DNA of 64,000 nt, from NCBI GenBank assembly GCA_965227145.1, contig OZ245730.1:2232001-2296000 (forward strand), read 5' to 3'. A model generated the notes under the pieces. It had not been told where the DNA came from and ran no database searches. It saw only the letters and a program-made list of their open reading frames with translations. Each line of letters starts with the position of its first letter. Positions within the stretch are counted from its first letter, which is position 1. The translations under genes and the position numbers were made by a program. The DNA is from JACKAQ01 sp965227145. GTDB taxonomy: Bacteria; Calditrichota; Calditrichia; RBG-13-44-9; J075. Positions 9,605 through 19,012 of the stretch are shown here, piece by piece.

Positions 9605-10750
9605 TCATGTTTTACCGGCAGATAAACCGATCGCATTTCGAAAAACATCCACCAGTTTTTTTGCGGCGCTTGCCGCGGGAATTTTGCCGGACATTACCGC
9701 TTTTTCGATTTCCGGTAGTTCGGCGGCAATTTCCGGCTGCTCCAAAAACAGTTTTTCGAGACTTTCTTTGGTTAAATCGTGCAACCACGATTTTGTTTGT
9801 TGCTGCCGTTGCCGCATAAATTGACCGGAGTGTTGGGTGATTTCGCAAAATTCGCGAACATTTTGCCAGATCTCCGGGATGCCAGCGCCATTTAGCGCAG
9901 AGCAGGTGACAACGGTGGGTTGCCAATTGGCTGTGAATGGCGTCAGATAATGCAGGGCAATTTTCATTTCCTGCATCATGGCTGCTGCGCGATGCTGGTT
10001 TTCGCCGTCCGCTTTGTTGATGGCGATGGCGTCGGCCAGTTCGATCACCCCCTTTTTGATGCCCTGCAACTCGTCGCCGCCGCCGGTAATTTGCAGCAGC
10101 AGAAAAAAATCGACCATCGAACGGACGCTCACCTCGCTTTGCCCGACACCAACGGTTTCGACAATGACCACATCAAAACCGGCGGCTTCGCAAACGAGCA
10201 GGCTTTCGCGGGTTTTCCGGGCAACTCCGCCCAATGTTCCGCCGGATGGCGACGGGCGGATAAAGCCGGCATCGTTCTGCGCCAATTTCTCCATTCGCGT
10301 TTTGTCGCCGAGAATGCTGCCTTTGCTGATGCTGCTGCTCGGATCGATTGCGAGCACTGCAACGCGATGCCCGTTTTCGATCAGATAAAGTCCCAAACGT
10401 TCAATAAATGTGCTTTTCCCCGCGCCGGGAATGCCGGTTATGCCGATCCGCACAGATTTCCCTGTGAGCGGAAGCAACCGGGTGAGCAACTCCTGAGCCT
10501 GTTCCTGATGTGCGGCAGCGTTGCTCTCGATTAAGGTGAGCGCCCGCCCCAAAAACATGCGATTGCCGGAAACGATGCCGTTAAACAGATCCGCGGTGCT
10601 GAGTTGGCGGCGTTTATTTGTTGGGGATTTCGGGAGTGCTTTTTGGTCAGTTCCGGGAATGTAACTGCCGGCAAAAGCGCTGCCGCTATCGTCGGGTTGC
10701 CACTCAGGTTTGGCGATTTTTTTCTTTCGCGGTTGTTGGGAATCGGGCAT
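9605..10750 (-). CDS. meaB: Methylmalonyl-CoA mutase-associated GTPase MeaB
   Basis: A 381-residue G3E-family GTPase of the MeaB/ArgK type, which guards cofactor loading and repair of B12-dependent methylmalonyl-CoA mutase. Walker A GIPGAGKS is at 106-113; the DPSSSISKGSILGDKTRM switch, ETVGVGQSE and the NKADGEN guanine-specificity motif follow. The C-terminal helices give the dimerisation arm. It has a basic, low-complexity N-terminal extension of about 45 residues compared with usual members. The mutase itself is not in this window, so the functional partner is inferred from the family. It lies upstream of birA with a gap of about 125 bases. Confidence 0.94.
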   Translation of the reverse strand: MPDSQQPRKKKIAKPEWQPDDSGSAFAGSYIPGTDQKALPKSPTNKRRQLSTADLFNGIVSGNRMFLGRALTLIESNAAAHQEQAQELLTRLLPLTGKSVRIGITGIPGAGKSTFIERLGLYLIENGHRVAVLAIDPSSSISKGSILGDKTRMEKLAQNDAGFIRPSPSGGTLGGVARKTRESLLVCEAAGFDVVIVETVGVGQSEVSVRSMVDFFLLLQITGGGDELQGIKKGVIELADAIAINKADGENQHRAAAMMQEMKIALHYLTPFTANWQPTVVTCSALNGAGIPEIWQNVREFCEITQHSGQFMRQRQQQTKSWLHDLTKESLEKLFLEQPEIAAELPEIEKAVMSGKIPAASAAKKLVDVFRNAIGLSAGKT

Positions 10751-10866
10751 TTTCGGTTCCGGTTTTTTCGATAATTGTGAGTATAAAGTTAGGAAAATCT
10801 ATGGTTTATCAAAAGCGGAAATTGCACTATTTGCGCATTCCGGCGCTGCCGAAAATAGCTCGTTTT

Positions 10867-11847
10867 TCAGAAAAATAATCCGTAAAAAACAGTGCCATCT
10901 TTCGAAAAACGGATAGTTGGGGCGGGAAGGTGGATGCTGTTGATCACACTTTTCAGAGCGAAAAGCAATGGCGGATCATCCTTTTTTGCAGGGAAATTGA
11001 AATCCAGTGCGAGATAAACATCGCGTCGTTTTAACGCGCTGTTGTGTTGCGGTAAATTTCTGGCGCCGTAGCCGATGGCAAGATTCAACCAATTAGGCCA
11101 AAATTTCCGCCAGTGCTGCGGCAGCAGCGGATCAGCATCTGCGGATAGCCAAAATCGTTGTCCGTCGTAATCGCTAACCAGATATTCGTACGGTTTGTAT
11201 CCGGTAAAACCCGGTTTGTTCGGCGCATCATTTTTGAAATATTCCGATTTTCGATAGCTGATTTTGAAATTGAAGTGTTGCAACACCGGCAGCATATCCT
11301 GCATCAGCGGATAGCTTGCACCCAAAATATTTGCGATGTAATCCGGCACGCTGAATCCCCAGGTATCAAATGTGGCGTCGGTTAGCTCGAATGCGGTGTA
11401 CAGTATCAGGCTGCTCACGCCGCCATACCACAGCGATTTTCGCCGGTCAATTCCGGCGTATCGATAGGTCATTGCCGAAAATCGTGAAACCTGGATATTC
11501 GCAAAAAAATGCCCGAATTTATCAATTTCCCGCCAATGGTTGTTGTACCAATCCATTTTGAAATTGAAATCCCGTTTTTCGCCGGACCACCACGGCTCAA
11601 TAAAATAAATATAAGTGCCAGCCATTCCGGCGGCATGCAGCGCCAAAACCCATTTTAAGCGCCCGTTGTTTTCATATTTCGCTATTTTATCGGGATGTTG
11701 TTGCTTTTCGGAATGCGAGGAATTGGGATGCGCCCAGGCAAGGTGAAAGCCTATGGTCAAAATTGCAATGATCGCCAGTTGCCTAAATTTTGATTCTCGT
11801 CCGGTCATTTTAGCATTCATACCATTAATATAATGTAACAAACCCAA
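10867..11847 (-). CDS. DUF2279/YfiM-like exported or membrane protein
   Basis: A 326-residue protein with a hydrophobic N-terminal segment (about residues 24-40, ending LAWAHP) that fits a signal peptide. The middle carries the features of the DUF2279/YfiM family: a membrane-near segment with W and Y, the DKFGHFFANIQVSRF motif with a conserved His, and a second helix (SSLILYTAFELTD). The C-terminal half, from about residue 200, is rich in aromatic and Arg residues. Function is unknown in the family. Three in-frame Met codons are possible starts (11847, 11820, 11808) and none has a clear Shine-Dalgarno, so the start is uncertain. Confidence 0.75.
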   Translation of the reverse strand: MGLLHYINGMNAKMTGRESKFRQLAIIAILTIGFHLAWAHPNSSHSEKQQHPDKIAKYENNGRLKWVLALHAAGMAGTYIYFIEPWWSGEKRDFNFKMDWYNNHWREIDKFGHFFANIQVSRFSAMTYRYAGIDRRKSLWYGGVSSLILYTAFELTDATFDTWGFSVPDYIANILGASYPLMQDMLPVLQHFNFKISYRKSEYFKNDAPNKPGFTGYKPYEYLVSDYDGQRFWLSADADPLLPQHWRKFWPNWLNLAIGYGARNLPQHNSALKRRDVYLALDFNFPAKKDDPPLLFALKSVINSIHLPAPTIRFSKDGTVFYGLFF

Positions 11848-12400
11848 ACCTATGTGTGATTTTCCACCACCATTTAAATGCAGTATTCATCGATCTGCAA
11901 GTATCATGAAATAATGAATCCCGAAATTTTGCATGTTAAAAAATTGCACACAATCAACCGGTTTGGCATACCTAACGGGTTGCTGTGAGTTGCGGGCGAA
12001 ATCTGAATTGCTGACAGCAAAAATTTAGTGAATTTTTAATCACCTAAATCATTGAAAAACATGCTGTTTTTTACGATTTTGTGAGAATTGTCAAACCGTG
12101 TGCGCTGCGTCGAAATTAATGGCTACGAGAGTTGTGTAAAACTTTTACAAAAATTTGTAGTAGTTATTGTTTTTGAAACAACTCAAACTGCTGTTAATAA
12201 ATAACTTATGACGTTTGTAAATTGTTGGACTGATATTTGTATTTCATCCAATCGGGTCTAACCACTTTTATCTTTGAAAACTGCTGTATTAACAATGCCA
12301 ATAATAATTTGTTAATCAAATCAAATATCAATTCAGTTTTTTGAATTATCATTAGTTAAAACAATGAATTGCGAAAATTCTTAAATGGAGGAATTGTTCG
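11848..12400. other. 553-base AT-rich intergenic stretch between divergent genes
   Basis: The stretch lies between two divergent genes and must hold both promoters. It is AT-rich, with no open frame of note on either strand. I see no convincing stem-loop with a T run, no tRNA-like fold and no sigma-54 type GG/GC pair at correct spacing. The length in front of a 70-codon gene is unusual. Confidence 0.5.
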
Positions 12401-12613
12401 ATGAAGCCCTTAAATAAGGTTCGTCAGGAGTATGAAGAAGTGTATGAGCGCATCGTAAATGTGATTTCCGAAATGGGTGGAGATTCCAATATAAAAGAGC
12501 ATCGTCGTAAACAATCCAGATTGTATCGCAGGCTGAAAGAATTACAGCGTCGCGAGCATCAATTGGATGCGCTGGAAACGCGGTTGTCGAGCAGCCAGCA
12601 TATGTTCCATTAA
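12401..12613 (+). CDS. Small charged coiled-coil protein of unknown function
   Basis: A 70-residue protein, rich in Glu, Arg and Lys, with a near-continuous predicted helix (residues 5-62) and heptad-like spacing of Leu, Val and Ile. It has no signal peptide, Cys pair or known enzyme motif. The coding call rests on a strong GGAGGAA ribosome-binding site eight bases before the ATG, on codon use like that of the neighbours, and on a stem-loop just after the stop. It is convergent with argF. A structural or nucleic-acid-associated role is possible from composition alone, but I do not recognise the family. Confidence 0.75.
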   Translation: MKPLNKVRQEYEEVYERIVNVISEMGGDSNIKEHRRKQSRLYRRLKELQRREHQLDALETRLSSSQHMFH

Positions 12614-12648
12614 TCGAAATGAATAAAATCTCATATCAACGCAGGTAT

Positions 12649-12690
12649 TGCGGGACTATTTTATGAATAGCCCCGCAGTGCCATTTTGTT
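12649..12690 (+). terminator. Stem-loop terminator between small gene and argF
   Basis: A twelve-base stem with one A/C mismatch (TGCGGG-A-CTATT with AATAG-C-CCCGCA) and a five-base loop at 12649-12677, followed on the plus strand by a short T-rich run. It sits between convergent genes and probably ends the plus-strand transcript; the T run is weak. Confidence 0.55.
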
Positions 12691-12699
12691 GAATTCTGA

Positions 12700-13623
12700 T
12701 CAGGCTTTGCCGGCCAATTTTACCATAATTGCTTTTTGCACATGCATACGATTTTCGGCTTCGTCGAAAACGATGGATTGTTTGCTTTCCAGCACTTCGT
12801 CGGTAATTTCTTCACCGCGATGCGCCGGCAGGCAGTGCATCACTAACGCATCTTTTTTGGCGTGCTGCATTAATTTGCTGTTTAGCTGATACGGCATGAA
12901 AATTTTCTTGCGTGCTTCGGCTTCTGCTTCCTGTCCCATACTTGCCCACACATCTGTATATACCACATCTGCGTTAGTTACGGCTTCCACCGGATCATTG
13001 ATTACCTCGATTTTGCTGATGCCTGCGGCATTGGCGTTTGCCAACGTTTTGGCATCCGGCTCGTAATTGCCGGGGCTGCAAATAACCATATGCAGCGGTA
13101 CCCGTGATGCAAAATTGATCCACGAATTGGCAACATTGTTACCATCGCCGACATACACGATTTTCATGCCGTCCAGTTTGCCGCGATGTTCCATAATGGT
13201 AAATGTATCTGCCATTATTTGGCAGGGGTGATTGTAATCGGTCAAACCGTTTACCACCGGGACGCTGGAATATTTGGCAAGTTCCTCGATATCCGAATGA
13301 GCGAACAGCCGCGCCATGATCATGTCGTTGTAACGCGAAATAACCCGTGCAACGTCTTTTACAGCTTCGCGGGTGCCGATGCCGATATCCTGCGGCGCGA
13401 GGTAAATCGCGGTGCCGCCAAGCTGGAACATCCCCGTTTCGAACGACACGCGGGTGCGGGTACTCGGTTTGGCAAAAATCATCGCCAGCGAATAACCGTC
13501 CAATAATTTGTGCGGTTCGCGGCGTTTGGTTTTGGCTTTCAAATCTTTGGTGATCTCAAAAATGTTGTCAATTTCACTCCGGTTGAGCTCGGTGATGGAG
13601 AGAAAGTGGTTGTTCATGGACAC
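12700..13623 (-). CDS. argF: Ornithine carbamoyltransferase
   Basis: A 307-residue cytosolic enzyme that makes citrulline from ornithine and carbamoyl phosphate. It has the carbamoyl-phosphate site STRTR at 54-58, HPCQ at 132-135, the ornithine loop region around 225-231 (DVWASMG), and the catalytic HCLP at 263-266. The HCLP motif and the overall length fit ordinary ornithine rather than succinyl-ornithine transcarbamylase, although FCB-group bacteria have both. An AGGAGTG ribosome-binding site precedes the ATG. Other arginine genes in the window (argB at 51350, the aminotransferase at 21122) are far away, so there is no arginine operon here. Confidence 0.95.
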   Translation of the reverse strand: MSMNNHFLSITELNRSEIDNIFEITKDLKAKTKRREPHKLLDGYSLAMIFAKPSTRTRVSFETGMFQLGGTAIYLAPQDIGIGTREAVKDVARVISRYNDMIMARLFAHSDIEELAKYSSVPVVNGLTDYNHPCQIMADTFTIMEHRGKLDGMKIVYVGDGNNVANSWINFASRVPLHMVICSPGNYEPDAKTLANANAAGISKIEVINDPVEAVTNADVVYTDVWASMGQEAEAEARKKIFMPYQLNSKLMQHAKKDALVMHCLPAHRGEEITDEVLESKQSIVFDEAENRMHVQKAIMVKLAGKA

Positions 13624-13683
13624 TCCTTTGGGATAGAATTTATTTGAATTTTTTTTCAGCGTAGCCGGGATAGCTATTTCCCG

Positions 13684-15051
13684 CTACAAAATGTATTTTC
13701 GTAAGTCCTCATCTTCCACAATGTTATGCAATTTTTCTTTCACAAATTCACCGGTGATGCTGATCGATTTATTTTCCACCTGCGGCGCATCGAACAGTAA
13801 ATCTTCCAGCAAAGTGGAGAGAATCGTGTGCAGCCGGCGCGCACCGATATTTTCTGCACGACTGTTCACAAAACTGGCGGTTTTGGCGATTTCGAGAACT
13901 GCACTGTCGTCAAATTCGAGGGTGATGCCTTCGGTTTTCATCAACTCGCGGTATTGTTTGGTCAGCGCGTTTTCCGGTTCGGTCAGGATGCGCACAAAAT
14001 CATTCTCCGAAAGGCTTTTCAGCGATACGCGAATGGGGAAACGACCCTGCAATTCGGGAATCAGGTCCGACGGTTTGGACACATGAAACGCGCCGGAAGC
14101 GATGAACAGCACATGATCGGTTTTCACCATGCCGTATTTGGTGGCGACAGTAGTGCCTTCGACCACCGGCAGCAGATCGCGTTGCACGCCTTCGCGGGAA
14201 ACATCGGGACCGGATTTGGCGCTGGAGCCGGCAATTTTGTCAATTTCATCGAGAAAAACGATACCGGAATTTTGCACCCGGCGAATGGCCTCCTGCACAA
14301 CTTCATCCATATCGATCAGTTTTTGTGCTTCCTGCTGTTCGAGAATGGTGATTGCCTCTGTGATGTTCACTTTGCGTTTTTTCGATTTTTTTGGCATCAT
14401 ATTTCCCAAAATTTCCTGAAAATTGATGCCCATTTCTTCCATCCCGCCGGGCGAGAAAATCTGCATGGTTGGCTGGCTATCTGATGGCGTTTCTATTTCC
14501 ACCGTTCGCTCGTCGAGGTCACCTTTCATCAATTTCTGGCGAAATTTTTCGCGGTTGCGCTGATATTTATTTTCCGGGCTGCCTTCTTCATCTGCCAGCG
14601 AAATGCCGGATTTGGGCAGCGGGGGAGGAGGGAGCAAAATATCCAGCACGCGTTCGATGGCCATTTCCCGTGCTTTTTCTTTCACCGATTCCTTTTTTTG
14701 TTCGCGAACCATGTTGACGGAAATATCCACCAAATCGCGCACAATGCTTTCCACATCGCGCCCGACGTAGCCGACTTCGGTAAATTTACTCGCTTCCACT
14801 TTGATGAATGGCGCGTTGGCCAATTTCGCCAATCGCCGGGAAATTTCCGTTTTGCCGCAACCGGTCGGACCGATCAAAATAATGTTGTTCGGCATAATTT
14901 CATCGCGGAGCGCGCTATCCACTTGCTGCCGCCGCCAGCGATTTCGCAGCGCAATCGCAACGGAGCGTTTCGCCTCGTTTTGCCCGATGATGTATTTGTC
15001 TAATTCTTCAACAATTTGCCGGGGGGTGTATTCCCGAATATGTTCACTCAT
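13684..15051 (-). CDS. hslU: ATP-dependent protease ATPase subunit HslU
   Basis: A 455-residue AAA+ unfoldase that feeds proteins into the HslV peptidase. Walker A GPTGCGKT is at 61-68; Walker B (FLDEIDKI), the I domain with acidic and Lys-rich stretches, and the C-terminal tail ending RKYIL that docks into HslV are all present. I place the start at the ATG at 15049-15051 because a perfect GGAGTG motif lies just before it; the frame is open 16 codons further upstream but that extension (MAKKTRRLCARKKGVT) has no such site. It follows hslV by about 180 bases, a gap holding an inverted repeat. Confidence 0.97.
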   Translation of the reverse strand: MSEHIREYTPRQIVEELDKYIIGQNEAKRSVAIALRNRWRRQQVDSALRDEIMPNNIILIGPTGCGKTEISRRLAKLANAPFIKVEASKFTEVGYVGRDVESIVRDLVDISVNMVREQKKESVKEKAREMAIERVLDILLPPPPLPKSGISLADEEGSPENKYQRNREKFRQKLMKGDLDERTVEIETPSDSQPTMQIFSPGGMEEMGINFQEILGNMMPKKSKKRKVNITEAITILEQQEAQKLIDMDEVVQEAIRRVQNSGIVFLDEIDKIAGSSAKSGPDVSREGVQRDLLPVVEGTTVATKYGMVKTDHVLFIASGAFHVSKPSDLIPELQGRFPIRVSLKSLSENDFVRILTEPENALTKQYRELMKTEGITLEFDDSAVLEIAKTASFVNSRAENIGARRLHTILSTLLEDLLFDAPQVENKSISITGEFVKEKLHNIVEDEDLRKYIL

Positions 15052-15095
15052 TGTCACTCCTTTTTTTCGCGCACACAGACGTCGTGTCTTTTTTG

Positions 15096-15213
15096 CCACA
15101 GAGGGCTTAGAGAAAAATTTAGAAATGTTTAAACCCGTTTGATTTCGAATGCCGGAAAACGTTAATCTGAGAAAATTTAAAAAAAACCTCAGTGGAACTC
15201 TGTATCTCTGTGG
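15096..15213. repeat. Intergenic inverted repeat CCACAGAG / CTCTGTGG
   Basis: The octamer CCACAGAG at 15096-15103 and its exact complement CTCTGTGG at 15206-15213 bound about 100 bases between hslV and hslU. Short CTCTGTGG-type palindromic elements are common in bacterial intergenic DNA. The element may also form a long-range hairpin in the hslV-hslU message. Confidence 0.45.
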
Positions 15214-15231
15214 CTGCTTTTAACTTATTGA

Positions 15232-15771
15232 TTACAATGATTTTACGGTAATGTGATGATTGGTATAAATGCAAATATCCGCCGCGATGTTCAGACCTTT
15301 TTCCACGATTTCCTGCGCCGATAAATCCGAATTGAACTTCAGCGCGCGCGCTGCGGCCATCGCAAACGGACCACCGGAGCCGATGGCTAAAATCTGGTCG
15401 TCGGGTTCCAGCACATCGCCGTTGCCGGAAATGATCAGCGCGTTTTCGTTGTTTGCCACTGCCAGCATCGCTTCCAGTTTTCGCAAATAGCGATCGGTGC
15501 GCCAGTCTTTTGCCAAATCAACCGCCGCTTTGGTCAAATTACCGTTGAAATTTTCCAGTTTTTCTTCAAATCGCTCAAACAATGTGAATGCATCTGCCGC
15601 AGCTCCGGCAAATCCGGCCAACACCTGATCGCGATACAGCGTACGAACCTTGTTGCCCTGATGTTTCATTACCGTGTTGCCGAAAGTCACCTGTCCGTCA
15701 CCGCCGAGCGCCACTTTGCCGTCTTTTATTACGCCCAAAATGGTTGTGGCGTGAAATGTATATCCCTGCAT
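15232..15771 (-). CDS. hslV: ATP-dependent protease peptidase subunit HslV
   Basis: A 179-residue N-terminal-nucleophile (proteasome-type) peptidase. Processing should expose the Thr of TTILGVIKDG (residue 9 or 10) as catalytic nucleophile; the Asp/Lys partners are in the following GKVALGGDGQVT segment. The GSGGPFAMAAARAL helix is typical. It forms the double hexamer core of the HslUV heat-shock protease with the product of the next gene. The start is supported by an AGGAG site seven bases upstream. hslV precedes hslU, the usual order. Confidence 0.97.
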   Translation of the reverse strand: MQGYTFHATTILGVIKDGKVALGGDGQVTFGNTVMKHQGNKVRTLYRDQVLAGFAGAAADAFTLFERFEEKLENFNGNLTKAAVDLAKDWRTDRYLRKLEAMLAVANNENALIISGNGDVLEPDDQILAIGSGGPFAMAAARALKFNSDLSAQEIVEKGLNIAADICIYTNHHITVKSL

Positions 15772-15929
15772 TCGTTAAGCTCCTTTTTGGGCAAAATCTA
15801 ATCAGATAAACGGGAAATCACAAATGAAAGTGTAAAAGTCGGAGGGAGGAAGGGAAGGATAACAGATAACGGATAAAAGAAGTCAATGCGCCTCAGAGAG
15901 GCGCAAACTTTGTGACCATTGTTAAAAAA

Positions 15930-17414
15930 TCAAATTTGGCGGCGTAGGCGAGCGACCGGAATATCCAGTTGTTCGCGGTATTTCGCGACCGTCCGGCGGG
16001 CGATGGGAATGCCTTCTTCGTTGAGCATTGCGGCCAGTTTGTCGTCGCTGAGTGGCTTTTTAGGATTTTCACCGTTGATAATCGTTTTCAGCCGTTCCTT
16101 AATTTTCAGCGTGCTGACGTCTTCGCCGTCTTCGTTTTCCATGCCTTCGTTGAAGAAATATTTCAGTTCAAAAACGCCGTAGTCCGTTTCCACATATTTG
16201 CCTTTGCACACCCGGCTGACAGTGGAAATGTCCATCTCAATTTCTTCGGCTATGTCCTTCATAATCATAGGTTTAATGAAATCCGGACCTTTGGCGAAAA
16301 AATCATATTGCTTTTTGACGATAGCTTCCATCGTTCGCTGCATCGTCATTTGACGCTGTTTGATGGCTTTGATAAACCATTTAGCATTATCGATTTTTTC
16401 TTTCAGAAATTTGCGCACATCGCGATCAAGTTTTTTCGGATGCCGGATCATTTTTTTGTATTGATTGCTGATACGCAATCCGGGAATTTTGTATTCGTTC
16501 AGCGAAATGACCAGCTCGTCATCAACCATTTCCACAAAAAAATCGGGAACAATGTAATTCTGTTTCGCATCCAGATAGCCTTCACCCGGTTTCGGGTTCA
16601 ATTTACTGATTTCCTCGAGCGCAAATTTGACTTCGTCCAGCGCAATGCCCAGCATATCGGCAACTTTTTCAAACCGACGATTGATAAAATCATCATACGC
16701 TTCCCGCAAAACGCGCAGCGGGATGTCGTATTTGCCATCTCTGTTGCGCATTTCCATCTGCACAATCAGACATTCCTGCAAATTCCGCGATGCGATGCCG
16801 ATCGGGTCAAACCGGTGGATAAATTTGAGCACACGTTCAACTTTGGCTGGTGTGGATTCAAAAATTTGCGCGACAACATCGAGCGTCACTTCTTCATCCA
16901 GATAGCCATCATCGCGAATGTTGTAAATCAAATATTCACCGATCCGGAATTCCTGTTCGGATAGCTTGAGCATCTGCAACTGATCCAGCAAATGTTCAGA
17001 CATCGATTGAAGATAGGGTTCCGGCATGTCGCGGTCTTCTTCATCGCGATCAACCGGCATTTTCGGGTCGGGAATATCTTCGTCGTCGTTGGGCAGCAAA
17101 TCTTCGAGATTGAAATCATCCTTTACTTCATCGTTGAGCTTGTCTTCTTCGCTTTTGTTATTTTCTTCAATCTCGTCGAATTCTTCCTTTATTTTATCAA
17201 TTTCTTCCTGATTTTCATCGACCTCGTCATCCTCGTTCTCCTGAACATCTTCCCATTCTTCGGCTTCTTCCAAAACGGGATTGATTTCGAGTTCATTTTT
17301 TATACGTTGCTCCAGCATCAGCATGGGCAACTGTAATAACGTTGAAACCAGAATTTGCTGTGGTTTTAACGTTTGTTGCAAGCTTTGAAATTGTCCTAAA
17401 CCGAGCCTCGCCAT
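15930..17414 (-). CDS. rpoN: RNA polymerase sigma-54 factor
   Basis: A 494-residue sigma-54. Region I is the Gln/Leu-rich N terminus (LGQFQSLQQTLKPQQILVSTLLQLPML), region II is a long, highly acidic stretch (about 60-140), followed by the core-binding domain, the helix-turn-helix, and the RpoN box ARRTVAKYRE near the C terminus. I start it at the ATG at 17412-17414, which has AAGGAG ten bases upstream; the frame is open 11 codons further back but without a ribosome-binding site. The acidic region II is longer than in many proteobacterial homologues. No obvious sigma-54 promoter or enhancer-binding activator was seen in the window. Confidence 0.96.
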   Translation of the reverse strand: MARLGLGQFQSLQQTLKPQQILVSTLLQLPMLMLEQRIKNELEINPVLEEAEEWEDVQENEDDEVDENQEEIDKIKEEFDEIEENNKSEEDKLNDEVKDDFNLEDLLPNDDEDIPDPKMPVDRDEEDRDMPEPYLQSMSEHLLDQLQMLKLSEQEFRIGEYLIYNIRDDGYLDEEVTLDVVAQIFESTPAKVERVLKFIHRFDPIGIASRNLQECLIVQMEMRNRDGKYDIPLRVLREAYDDFINRRFEKVADMLGIALDEVKFALEEISKLNPKPGEGYLDAKQNYIVPDFFVEMVDDELVISLNEYKIPGLRISNQYKKMIRHPKKLDRDVRKFLKEKIDNAKWFIKAIKQRQMTMQRTMEAIVKKQYDFFAKGPDFIKPMIMKDIAEEIEMDISTVSRVCKGKYVETDYGVFELKYFFNEGMENEDGEDVSTLKIKERLKTIINGENPKKPLSDDKLAAMLNEEGIPIARRTVAKYREQLDIPVARLRRQI

Positions 17415-17785
17415 GCGTAGGTTACTCCTTTTCCGTAGTTTTGGCATAGTTTATGTATATTAAAATACATAACCCCGTCGAACGTGTCAAGCGGAAATTG
17501 TAATTAATTGAAAAAAAATAACTTAGGTGGTATTTTTGGACGGAATAATACTCGGATTGATCAAAAGATAATTAATAAAAACCTAAAATGGAAGAAAGAA
17601 TTTCAAAAAAATGATTTATTTTCTTTTGCCTCAAAATCAATAAAAAACACTCATTTGGCTATAAAAATGGGTGAACGGAAAATCGGAATAAATTTGAACA
17701 ATTTGCGGTTCGACCGGTCAAGTTAGCCTTTTGAAAGCCGATTACAGTTCACAACAAACGTTTAAAACAGGGAAGTTTGAACGCA
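17415..17785. other. 371-base AT-rich intergenic stretch
   Basis: The stretch holds the divergent promoters of rpoN and the VanZ-like gene. A 72-codon frame with a TTG start (17508-17726) is present but has no ribosome-binding site and is Lys/Asn/Ile-rich as expected from AT-rich non-coding DNA, so I do not call it a gene. Nothing else is visible. Confidence 0.5.
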
Positions 17786-19012
17786 ATGCAAGAAAAAAAT
17801 GCCTCGCAAGTGCTTAATAATTTGTTGTTTTGGTATATGTCCGCCATAACTTTGCTGCTAACGTTAATCCCGTTTCGATTTGTCATTCCCGGTAAAAATA
17901 TAAAAATGGCGCTTTGGAGCAATTTGCCGGATGCGTTGATGAATATTGCATTATTCATCCCGTTGGGATTTTTGTTTCAATTAACCCGTCGCGAAAAACG
18001 AAATGATTGGGCAATTGGTGCGCTCATTTTTGGGTTACTGTTTAGCAGCGGCATCGAAATTACCCAATTGTTTATCGAAAAACGCTGTACAACATTTCTG
18101 GATGTGCTGACCAACGGCGCAGGCGCGTGGCTGGGAGCGTTGGGATACGCGATTGTTCGTCGCTTTTTTGCCGGACGGCAAGCTGCGAATTACCGTATTT
18201 TGGCGATCGACCTGCCGCTGATGAACATCATTTATCTGATGATTCCGTTGATGTGGATTAACAGCATGGCGATCGGACGACAGCAGCAACGGCTCTGGCT
18301 GATTTTTCCGCTCGGCATCGGCGGGGCGATCATTTTAGGAGAAATTTATCGCCGGGAAATCCGCAAACGCGAACCGCTGTTGATGCTGGCGTTTGCTTTT
18401 GCCGCGATGCTGTGGTTTGCCATCGGCAGCATGTTTTCGGTTGCGGAGCGAACCCGGGAAGTTTTGCTGATGACCACATTTGTCGGTTGTATTACGTTGG
18501 TTACGGCGATGCGCCAGCCGTTGCGGCAATCGGCAAATTTCCGATACGAGATCGCAACGCTGCGGCTGATTCTCCTCTTTTTTGTGCCCTATCTACTGCT
18601 GGTTTTTTTCTCGCCGCTGGCGATGCCGGAGGCAAAATGGGATTTTGTTTTTGGCATTTCCGGCATTCCCAACAAACCGCCGAATGTTTCGATTTTCCGG
18701 TTGCTGGAATATCTGGCGGGATTTTCTTTGCTGGGATACATGCTATCGCAAATTGTGGCGCGAAACGAAACGTCGCTATTTTGGAAAAAATTCACGCTGG
18801 CGGTGCTGATTTTCTGGATTCCCGGAATTCTGGAAATCATGCGCGGATTTCATCCGCAATACGAAACCAGCGCTCTCGGCTATGCTTTTGCGATCGCCGC
18901 AGGCTTTGCCGGATCGCTGATTTACCGGCTGCAACTGGGTTCCATCCGCAGAATTTTGATTCATCGCTCCAAAAATAAATATGAAAAACCAACGCAAGTT
19001 CAGCCCTATTGA
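17786..19012 (+). CDS. VanZ-family integral membrane protein
   Basis: A 408-residue polytopic membrane protein. The N-terminal third is a VanZ-like domain: the DALMNIALFIPLGFL helix, then IEITQLF and the DVLTNGAGAWLGA motif characteristic of the family. The remaining two thirds carry about six to eight further hydrophobic segments with Arg-rich inner loops (positive-inside). VanZ proteins are linked to glycopeptide tolerance or envelope functions in Gram-positive bacteria, but the role in Gram-negative species is unknown. I take the ATG at 17786, which has GGGAAG about ten bases upstream, over a TTG three codons earlier. It stands alone between rpoN and mdh. Confidence 0.85.
   Translation: MQEKNASQVLNNLLFWYMSAITLLLTLIPFRFVIPGKNIKMALWSNLPDALMNIALFIPLGFLFQLTRREKRNDWAIGALIFGLLFSSGIEITQLFIEKRCTTFLDVLTNGAGAWLGALGYAIVRRFFAGRQAANYRILAIDLPLMNIIYLMIPLMWINSMAIGRQQQRLWLIFPLGIGGAIILGEIYRREIRKREPLLMLAFAFAAMLWFAIGSMFSVAERTREVLLMTTFVGCITLVTAMRQPLRQSANFRYEIATLRLILLFFVPYLLLVFFSPLAMPEAKWDFVFGISGIPNKPPNVSIFRLLEYLAGFSLLGYMLSQIVARNETSLFWKKFTLAVLIFWIPGILEIMRGFHPQYETSALGYAFAIAAGFAGSLIYRLQLGSIRRILIHRSKNKYEKPTQVQPY

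Noticed and set aside
11948..11970. TTGGCA and TTGCT in the 11848-12400 gap as a sigma-54 promoter
   Set aside because: The GG and GC elements are 17 bases apart rather than the required 12, so it does not fit.
15969..16964. A 331-codon plus-strand open frame opposite rpoN
   Set aside because: It is the complement of a strongly recognised sigma-54 gene; its Phe/His/Val-rich translation is typical of an antisense shadow and it matches no family.
17508..17726. A 72-codon plus-strand frame between rpoN and the VanZ-like gene
   Set aside because: TTG start with no ribosome-binding site; Lys/Asn/Ile-rich as expected for AT-rich non-coding DNA.
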